A model generated the notes under the pieces. The model saw nothing but the letters and a program-made list of their open reading frames with translations, did not search any database and had not been told where the DNA came from. Source: Strongylocentrotus droebachiensis (taxonomy: Eukaryota > Echinodermata > Echinoidea > Camarodonta > Strongylocentrotidae). From it: a stretch of 64,000 nt of DNA. Numbering within the stretch: the stretch's first letter is position 1; every line of letters begins with the position of its first letter. The stretch lies in assembly GCA_035222895.1 (NCBI GenBank), contig JAVYIG010004946.1, positions 84,095 through 148,094 of the forward strand, in the 5' to 3' direction. Made by a program: the position numbers and the translations under genes. Positions 57,001-64,000 of this stretch are shown here, piece by piece.

Positions 57001-60000
57001 ACGGCATAGTTTTCAAGGATACACGTTGCAGCAAGTCAAATGCTGCACATTCACATGTCACACTTAATGAATGTACCTGTACAACAATTTTTGTTCAAAT
57101 AATACATGTATACAAGACTACAAGTAAGAAAGAAACAAACAAACAAAAAGGCATGAAGTGTATCATGATACACCCACTTGTGCAAAGAGGAGTTCTTTTA
57201 CGTCCTTCCCCCTAAATATAATTTCCTACAAATAGCCACTATATACAGTGTATGTAGAAATGGGGAAATGGAACAAAATCATGTAATATATGCCTTGCAA
57301 AAGCCCACAGGTGGAAAAGCTGACGTATGAAAGAAAATGATACAAGGGAGAGAGAGAGAGAGAAAGCTAAATTTAGAGTCCCAAGTTGTCTCTAAGTTGA
57401 TTACAAGCTACATGTTTATCTTTTGTCCAAGTCCAGGGGTGCACCTTGATAAAAAAAATAAAATAATAATGCTTTCTATTCTATTTTTATTCAATTCAAG
57501 GTCTGAAATACAATTTTTCAAAGAAATCAGGAAAAGTATTGTGTAATACTAATAGGGAAAAAAAGAAAGTATGTCAGGATATGCTATCTTGATATATTCT
57601 TGCTACACTCCTCTTTATAGTTTGTAGATCATGGATATGAGTTTCACTGCCTATTTGTGGGCTGTATACCCTAGAGATGGAACTGTGTTTTCTTGTTTTC
57701 CCTGATTTCTTTGAAAAATTGTGTTCTAGACCGGGACTCGATTAAAAATAGAATTGAAAGCATTACAAAAATAAAAATAAAATCCCTTATATATCTTTTT
57801 TCTCTCCTGTTCTCCCCAACAAAATACATCTCGACTACCGGTAGCTCCAACACTATGTGATACACCCAATCATTGATTCTAGTCCAATTATGTGGAATCT
57901 TAGAACCGGCAAACTGTAAATTGGAGAGTAATTTGAGGCCCGGCCCAGCCCTGGTTAGATTCCTTGATCTCTCAAGGGGCTGAGTTAAATACAATTAAGG
58001 GGTAGCAATCAGTCATCTATTCCTTCCCTTGTGCTTTTGTGTCGACCTAGAAAAAGATTTAAAAGTTGACCATTTCTAGGTCTTAGACATTATACTGGTT
58101 AAAAGACGAAGAAAAAGGTTGGTGAACAATTCTGAAGAGGTATATTAAATCTAGAAGTGCGAGTTGCAATGGGAAGGTTGTCCATGTATTGATTTCAGGA
58201 ATTGCTGGCTGCTGTGTTCCTCTTTAAAGGTACTATGTCCCATTTGCAGGCCCCAAAAAATGAAAAGGTTAAATTCCAATGGCATTTGAAAGATAATACT
58301 AATTTAGAACTTCCCTTAAAACAAAACTGCTTGAAAATGTCTTTAAGTGGGAAAATAACGACCATTAGTTGTCAAGTCGACTTTAGGGATTGCAATCAGT
58401 AAAGTAATAAGACTGCTTTTCAGACCATTGTACCGAACGGTCGTACATTTTGTGCTGCGCAAAGATTCAATCAGTCAAATTTTGGCCATTACAAGAATTA
58501 GGTAATATTGACGTAGACAAATGCTCATGTACAGTGCCCTTTACAGCTCAATTTATGTATGTTATTACCACAGCAAAAAAATAAGTCGGTCAGTCACTCA
58601 ATAATGTCTAAAAAAGTAAAAGGGTTTCCTTGCATAATTTGAATAATAGGACACTGCTAATGTTAAAATGTCACAGATAGGACATACTGTACGTGACATA
58701 TTCATAATTCCTGCAAAGTTCTACAGAATTTGATGTTGGGTGCAAATGGGACATACATAGTACCTTTAAAAGAAGAAGAAGAAGAAGAAAAAGGGGGGGG
58801 CAATATTGTTGGTGTACAATTCTGAAGAGGTGTATTTTTTTATTTTGAAGTGCGAGTTGCGATGGAAGGTTGTCTATGTATTGATTTCAGGAATTGTTGG
58901 CTGCTGTTTTTCTCTTTAAGACAACAAATATTTGAAAGCTAACACTGTAGGACTAATTACACCCTGTCTTGGAACCAGTAAAGTAACAATATTCTGAACT
59001 TAAAAAAAGAGTTCAAGAATGAAAAAATACAAAAAGATAAAACAGAATAGGTTAAATAAGACTTCAAGGGTTCAGTATACCGGTAAGGAGAACACATGTT
59101 AGAACAAGGACGAGATGGGACAAGATACTAGACAGCCCTGGTGTAAGATCACAGAAAATAAATACAAGTTGATTAAAGGGATCGTTTAACAATGTTAAAT
59201 CTGAGATGCACGGCCCTACATGTTATCAGTGTCTGTGATATGGTGTTATAATTGAAGCCCTAAAAGAATTGCGCTTCAAAATGATCAAGAAGTGCCTCAA
59301 AAAGTAAAAACCTTTGAGTGACCGGTTTTACCATACGGTACTCATTTTCCCCAATGGACTGTAGGCCTAGTGTTATGTTGGCAATGCAAAATTTGATTTT
59401 GATTTTCAATCATAAATATTTTGATAATCAGACAGGCGATCGGCTTGTAAAATTCATGGGGTTCTTGACTGACCTAAAGGTTTATAATTATCATTGCAGC
59501 ATGAGCTAAATCAAGGATTTATTTAAAGGATCTAAGACAAAGTTACCGGATCCCTTTAAACAGAGAGAAATCTAGAAGAAGATAAAAAAGAACTTGAATA
59601 CACAGAAATAGTAAAATCGTACAGGAAAAAACAAAACAAGAAAACATACTACGGTATACAACAAACAATTGAGCATGTTCTTTCACTTTCTTCAGAAATA
59701 GCATCGAATTGAGTAAATAATGAAATTAAGGAAGGGGCACCTTTTACACTATCAAATAGTACACTTATTGCCATAACCATTCCCAGAACTACAAGCAAAC
59801 CTGTATACATGTATGCAAACAGTGAATACTACTACAATTCCATTTATGTCCTTTCACTGAATACACCTTATACTCATCGATAAAATGCTTTGGGAGGATG
59901 GAGGGGGGGGGGGGGGAGAGCGTCCCTCGAAATGCAGACTCCATCACATGATTATATTATAGATGCTGAATAAATGCAGCAGCAGTGAAGACTGGTACAC

Positions 60001-61297
60001 TTATCCGGCTGGCTAGAGTCTAGATCATAGAAGTGGCGCAAAATAACTAGGATAGTCATGTACATCCCAATCTATTCTTAGAATTCTGAAAATTCCCTAT
60101 AGGAAAGGGAAAAAAAGAAAGAAAGAAAGAAAGAGAGGAAGAAAGAAAGAAAACCTGATGGTCCATATTTCACAAGGCTACATCATTATTGATACATAAA
60201 ATATCATTCAATCAATTCAATCAATTAAATCAAAAAGACACATTTCGGTACTCACTCATAGCTAACGGCTCTGAAATTCTTCACACGCAGGAATGTTAAC
60301 AATGACTTAGGAATGGAGTCCTTGTCCAGTAGGCCCTATGATAAATGATGAGAAACACAATTGTATTTAATTGAAATCAAAGAGTGCAATCATGGTGTTA
60401 TAATAATAATAATATTCCGCTTATATAGCACTACATTCAATGTCTCTATGCGCTTTACAGATATACCCCCGTCATTGGATTCAGTGCTTACCTGCACACA
60501 CTGTATACATGTATAAAAAGTATAACTCTTAGTCACAATATGACCTTGAAAGGCTATTGCTAACTGTGAATCAATTCTAGGAACTATCATAACTACAATC
60601 ACATTTGAGAAAAGCTGTAAAAATGGCATGATTGACAAGATATATGTGCCTTGAAATAACAAGCTGTAGTATTAATGGTACCCTTAGGGCTACAACAGCA
60701 CAGTAATTGCTTAAAGGCATCATTTAACAATCTTAAATCTGAGATGCATGGCCTTACATGTATCTGTTATCAGTGTCTGTGATATGGTGTAATATTGAAG
60801 CCCTAATATAACACATTTGCAAAATTTCTTTGTATATCAAACAAAAACAAACCATACCTTATGATTTAAAGATAACAATAATACACAACTCTTGTTTGTA
60901 AATAAGAATGTTTGAAGTACACAGCTTTGTACCTTGTGAGGTCCAAACACACTTAGAAATCCCTGGAGTTTAAAGACCATCTAGATGTTACCCCGCCCAC
61001 TAATTCCTCCAAAGGCATTCAGAAAAATACACTGTTTTATGCAAGTGGGAAAATTCTCACCTACATGTATATCGTACAATTTACCCCTTTATGAAACACA
61101 AACATTGCTTTTCGTCTCAAAATACGTTACAAATCTAAATCAATTTGATGTTTAAACTACTCCTCTAAAGTAAGCAAAATTGTTGAGTCGTGCTAATGGG
61201 CCTAATATAGATTTCTGTTTAACATCTCTATGCAAGTATTTCAAGCAATCTACGTCAGTCCTTATACAAAATATTAACAAAATAGTGAGAAAGAGAA

Positions 61298-61354
<57 letters not shown>

Positions 61355-63698
61355 AAGAAAGGTGAGATATTGAAAGAGAGAGATAAATCATACCTTATCC
61401 TGGCAGACAGTACATGCAAACAATACATATCAAATTGCACAGAGAACGCAATAGGTTGTACTAATTATGAGTATTCACTGCATGACTTCAACACATCATA
61501 TGAGTAGCATCGAATGAAAGAGGAGGATCTAAGCTTTACAAATATGTGTCATTTATTAATTATAATTGTGATTATTAAAGTTATGATGGAACGTCGACAA
61601 TTCTCGGTTTTGTTTTTCTAGGACGCACAGTGTAAGCGTATTCCCTCACCTGAAGGTAAGCTTCCAAGGTGACTCTCCGATGTTCCATACCTCTGGAGCT
61701 GAGCTGACGTACTTTCTTCGGTGGAAAGTCAGGTGTGTCAAATTTCTTTTTCACCTAAGAATTGATCGAAACAAGTGGAAAATGCAGTGAACAGCATGAA
61801 TGCAGCAGCAACAACAACAAAAAATTTAAAATCAAAACAAATCAAAACAATACAAAGCTAAAAAAAAAGAAGAAAAAAAATTAATCCACACAAAAAGCAG
61901 TATAAAAAAATTAAAAAAACAAAACAACAACAAACAGGCATGTGCAGTCAAGCATGGGAAGTAATGTAATATCTAGAGAATTTTTAGAAGACAGTAATGA
62001 AGCAAATAGCCAGTTAGTTTGTTTCTTTTGACAAGAAATTATGCTGGTCAAGACTTAATATGAAGTTTTACGAGTAACCCTCTTTAAAAATTCTACAACA
62101 ACTTTATAGGAACAGGGTGACTGTAAACAATCCTTTAACATTGTAAATACTAAATAATTATTTCTTCATGAAATATATTATTATGTCACTAGTGTTTATG
62201 ACAAATTTCTCATCGCTACACAATAATTCTGGTGTATGCAGTGTTTTTATATTACTATATACTTTACATAAACATAAAAAACCTCCTGTTACAACTTCTA
62301 ACAACTTGACATTCAAAATTCAAAGGACAGCCAGATTGTAATTCAGCTCTTTAAAGTTTAAAGCCCATCTGTACTAATTTGGCTAGGAGGGATTAGACCA
62401 CCCAGGAAGGTCACTGACAGGTGGCTGTCTCATCAACACAGCTCTCAATTAACATAAGAAAAAGAGGATCATGGGGGACCAATGGTCACCGATTAGGCAT
62501 TGTTTTCTAATTTCTATATAGAGGGAGCAAGAAGCTACAAGTAGTACAGTGGGCCTCTAATTCAACAAACCTGTTTATGAAGGGCATGGAACTCTCTGTA
62601 CCTCTTGTCAAACCGAATGAATTCTTCCAGATACTTTAACATTGATCTGATACACCTGTATGAAGAAAAAAGGCAACTTATCTTGTATTACTTGTTTTCT
62701 GCAGCAAATTATCTAAAACTATAGTATCTATCTTTAAAAACACATATCTTTGTAAATGAGAGACCATAGGCGATATAAAAAATCCCATTTCTTGAAGCAT
62801 GCATTTGTACATGTGATTTACAACATAAATATGGTTTAATACACCCCCTCCAATAGCCATGAATCTAGGATTTTTTCTTTACATGCAGACAGAGTTTTGT
62901 TTACTTTGCACATGAATCGTATTTACACAAAAACGTTGACCTCTGATTGTGGTTTGTGATGTCAAGCCTCACCAGAAGCTCATTTTGGGGTGCTACTTTC
63001 AATTTTAATTACTTGCATAAATGTACATGGAAAAGGAGCAGGAAGTGTTGCTGAATTCTGCAACAGTCAGCGACACTTTCCACGCCCTTTTTCCAACTGT
63101 CAGCATCACATCGTCATTAATCAGCTTTGTTGTCCACTGAAAATCAAAGGAAATTTTCACCAACGAAACTTGTAAGTTCCATTCTTCTCTTATTTCATAT
63201 TTTTACTATTGACAGTCTAGATCTACATGATCTAGGCATATTGAAGATTGATCAACATTGAACATTGATCATCATCATCATCACTCCAGCAAAGCAAAGT
63301 AGGGTCTAGTCTAATGCGTGTTGATTCATAAATTGTTTATCATAACATTTGAAAGTATCATAGACTCCTAGAGTCTACAGCAGGTTTTACAAAATATTGC
63401 GTGAATGAGCTGCAGTAGATCTACAGTGTTGCCCGTCTTAAATCACACCGAGGATAGTATGCTGCTATGTGTGTAGGACTCGGATTCTAGGAAATGATTC
63501 CTTCAAACAATTCTACTCGACACACGAACAAACACAATTTTCAGCGCCTGGGACTGTACACAAAATTACAGGCCTCCAAAAACACCTTAATTTCAACATT
63601 TAGACTTCATGATTTCACTAAAGACAATATCTCACCGTATAAGGCCTCTCATCATCGCTGACAACCTGTCGAAATCCTGGTATTGAGACTTGAATCAT
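50882..63698 (-). CDS. SNX24: PX-domain sorting nexin SNX24/SNX22, frame broken by +1 base in exon 2
   Basis: Six minus-strand exons in transcription order: 63698-63636, 62655-62571, 61754-61650, 60335-60256, 56652-56617, 51020-50882. They sum to 508 nt; removing one extra base gives 507, i.e. 168 aa plus stop (human SNX24 is 169 aa). All splice phases agree. Landmarks: IPGFRQ start, KRYREFHALHK (phosphoinositide-binding R-Y-x-E-F), TPDFPPKK loop, EHRRVTLEAYLQ, IPKSLLTFLRVK, and the SNX24/22 tail HQPVMVFESDPF. The family binds PI3P on endosomal membranes. Exon 2 is 85 nt where 84 is expected, and a TGA follows the shift at once, so as written only about 36 aa would be made. SNX22 is the alternative symbol. 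Confidence 0.9.
51174..51439 (-). mobile_element. MITE family F, copy 2 (inverted relative to copy 1)
   Basis: ATATCGAGGGGTCAGTGACA to CACTGAACCCTCAATAT, with a shared interior CATTGACTTCAATGGGGTGT. Confidence 0.9.
52550..52973 (+). mobile_element. MITE family C, copy 3 (truncated)
   Basis: Shares GATAACTCTCC, TGTACAAAAATATCAT and CAAATTCATAACTTTC with copy C1. The left terminus is missing. Confidence 0.65.
53836..53935. repeat. GA-rich microsatellite
   Basis: GAGAGA runs interrupted by GGCAA and GCAAGCAA spacers. Confidence 0.9.
54268..54985 (+). mobile_element. MITE family J, copy 3, split by a SINE
   Basis: The left part 54268-54510 begins AGTCTGTCCATTTTGCAGG. The right part resumes near 54769 with the GTCAGTCACTCAACAGTGTC section of the family. 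The segment between is SINE copy 2. Confidence 0.65.
54516..54768 (+). mobile_element. tRNA-headed SINE, copy 2
   Basis: B-box-like GGTTCAATCC (54538-54547), body with GGCATTAATCTAC and TTGCCACACTTGACCCAGGT, and tail GGCGCTATATAAATGCC followed by ATT repeats. Confidence 0.8.
55117..56022 (-). mobile_element. 5'-truncated CR1-like non-LTR retrotransposon
   Basis: A minus-strand ORF of 276 codons ends at 55201. It contains the reverse transcriptase catalytic FADD (RLFADDCLLYR) and continues through RYLGLTFSSNLSW, HLEYCCLVWNPH and KIEAVQRRAARF, the C-terminal part of Jockey/CR1-group reverse transcriptases. The endonuclease and most of the RT are missing. The 3' end is a GTAGAA-type microsatellite tail (55117-55137), as in CR1 elements. 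The insert lies in the SNX last intron in the gene's own orientation. Confidence 0.88.
56023..56605 (+). repeat. Tandem repeat, about three units of 150-220 bp
   Basis: Units share ACATGATGCAAGTTACTTATG and CTGCATGATCATGAATCTAAA-type sequence. The first unit's left part lies at 55069-55116, on the far side of the LINE. Confidence 0.85.
56617..56652 (-). CDS. SNX24: SNX exon 5, 36-nt microexon
   Basis: The acceptor is TCCTCACAG and the donor AC/GTGAGT. It adds SLDDLDIKETS and bridges exons 4 and 6 in phase. It corresponds to the SFDETESEESS linker of SNX24. It was found from splice sites, phase and family alignment because it is too short for an ORF search. Confidence 0.82.
56653..58223. other. 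SNX intron 4, part, nothing recognised
   Basis: AT-rich with a short GA run at 57349-57363. No ORF is convincing. Confidence 0.45.
58224..58769 (+). mobile_element. MITE family J, copy 2 (546 bp)
   Basis: TTAAAGGTACTATGTCCCAT to ACATAGTACCTTTAA with TTAA edges. The ORF shared with copy 1 ([14 protein letters not shown]) is broken after GATTGCAATCAG. Confidence 0.85.
59173..59559 (+). mobile_element. MITE family A, copy 5
   Basis: TTAAAGGGATCGTTTAACAA to ACCGGATCCCTTTAA, TTAA on both sides. Confidence 0.88.
60256..60335 (-). CDS. SNX24: SNX exon 4 (end of PX domain)
   Basis: 80 nt; acceptor TTATCATAG, donor GA/GTGAGT. It encodes GLLDKDSIPKSLLTFLRVKN. Confidence 0.9.
60400..60480 (-). mobile_element. 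SINE/LINE tail fragment
   Basis: AATAATAAT followed by CCGCTTATATAGCAC and ATGCGCTTTACA. Similar to a fragment at 2478-2550. Confidence 0.45.
60711..60806 (+). mobile_element. MITE family A, copy 6 (left 96 bp only)
   Basis: TTAAAGGCATCATTTAACAA-like start through GATATGGTGTAATATTGAAG, then truncated. Confidence 0.7.
61297..61360. repeat. GA microsatellite
   Basis: About 30 GA units with a few AAAG interruptions, in SNX intron 3. Confidence 0.95.
61490..61632 (+). mobile_element. Fragment of the fold-back mariner-type element
   Basis: Matches the right arm of 13261-14140 (GAGTAGCATC, GAAAGAGGAG, TCTAAGCTTT, AGGACGCACAGTG). It ends 17 nt from the SNX exon 3 donor. Confidence 0.8.
61650..61754 (-). 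CDS. SNX24: SNX exon 3 (PX domain centre)
   Basis: 105 nt, phase 0; acceptor AATTCTTAG, donor CAG/GTGAGG. It encodes FDTPDFPPKKVRQL and EHRRVTLEAYLQ. Confidence 0.93.
62358..62560 (+). mobile_element. MITE family B, copy 6
   Basis: TTAAAGCCCATCTGTACTAA to GTAGTACAGTGGGCCTCTAA. It ends 10 nt from the SNX exon 2 boundary. Confidence 0.82.
62571..62655 (-). pseudogene. SNX24: SNX exon 2 with 1-base insertion
   Basis: The acceptor is TTCATACAG and the donor CAG/GTTTGT. Frame 1 reads VYQINVKVSGRIHSV then TGA (62610-62608). Frame 2 continues DKRYREFHALHKQ to the exon end. Both halves match the family, so one base was added in the T-run at 62612-62610. The exon is 85 nt where both flanking phases require a multiple of three. 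Confidence 0.9.
63636..63698 (-). CDS. SNX24: SNX exon 1
   Basis: ATG at 63698-63696. 21 codons beginning MIQVSIPGFRQ and ending ERPYT; donor ACG/GTGAGA, phase 0. It aligns with MEVYIPSFR...ERGYT of SNX24. Confidence 0.88.
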
Positions 63699-63800
63699 GA
63701 TTTAATTGGATGTTCACTTTAATAACATCGAGGGGATAAAAAAAGTCGATACCCGATTCGATCAGTATCAATCGTTTGAGGTGGGTGTGTGTGTGTGTAT

Positions 63801-63801
<1 letters not shown>

Positions 63802-63837
<36 letters not shown>

Positions 63838-63853
63838 GGGGGGGGGGGGGGGG
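63802..63853 (+). repeat. T35-G17 compound homopolymer upstream of SNX
   Basis: T 63802-63836 and G 63837-63853, preceded by a GT run, 104 nt upstream of the SNX start codon. In gene direction it reads C17-A35. Confidence 0.95.
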
Positions 63854-64000
63854 TGCATGGGGTTAGGCGGGGGCCTGGGAGAATGGTAGTGATATTCCCT
63901 TCCCCCGGAACATTACCTGATAATGAAAGCTCGATCCAAACAAATATTCTTCCTAGTTGACTCTTCTGGAGGGATTAGGGTAAATATAGGTTTCCCCCCT

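Noticed and set aside
1-64000. A novel multi-gene defence or mobile system
   Set aside because: The three genes are ordinary, conserved animal genes. Everything else is explained by repeats or lacks coding signal.

Overview
This window looks like animal nuclear DNA, most likely from an echinoderm such as a sea urchin. It is AT-rich, has many short exons separated by 0.3-5 kb introns, and is packed with short inverted-repeat transposons, tRNA-headed SINE pieces, a 5'-truncated CR1-like LINE and many microsatellites. The species is inferred from repeat style and protein resemblance. No bacterial-type features (operons, Shine-Dalgarno sites, CRISPR) are present.

Three protein-coding genes can be reconstructed exon by exon with matching splice phases. 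(1) Positions 265-10543, + strand: the 3' part of an ankyrin-repeat and coiled-coil gene of the ankycorbin (RAI14)/UACA family. Ten exons are visible and the 5' end lies outside the window. (2) Positions 16912-41682, + strand: a complete 22-exon MSH3 (MutS-beta mismatch-repair subunit). It encodes about 1120 aa and has an N-terminal PCNA-binding box and intact Walker A and B motifs. Its fourth intron is an AT-AC, U12-type intron. (3) Positions 50882-63698, - strand: a complete six-exon SNX24/SNX22-type PX-domain sorting nexin. It would be 168 aa, but exon 2 carries one extra base that breaks the frame, so the locus is a pseudogene, a null allele or an assembly error.

Region by region: 1-10.9 kb is the RAI14-like gene, with repeats in its introns. 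10.9-16.9 kb is intergenic and holds an 880-bp near-perfect fold-back mariner-type element plus two TTAA-flanked elements. 16.9-41.7 kb is MSH3; its introns contain many MITEs, a 4-unit tandem repeat, a purine-rich tract of about 850 bp and a decayed duplicate of exon 11. 41.7-50.9 kb is a 9.2-kb tail-to-tail interval with several MITEs, and its SNX-side end carries a degenerate telomere-like CCCTAA tract. 50.9-63.7 kb is the SNX gene, with a truncated CR1-like LINE in its last intron.

The three genes are not functionally linked in any obvious way. Their linkage recalls human chromosome 5 (RAI14, MSH3, SNX24) and chromosome 15 (UACA, SNX22), so it may be an ancient block. I found no convincing new multi-gene system. 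The strongest special observations are the conserved AT-AC intron, the SNX frameshift, the exon-duplication relic, repeats that spread perfect nuclear-receptor DR1 sites, clustering of MITEs right behind 5' splice sites, and G/C homopolymers that never exceed 17.
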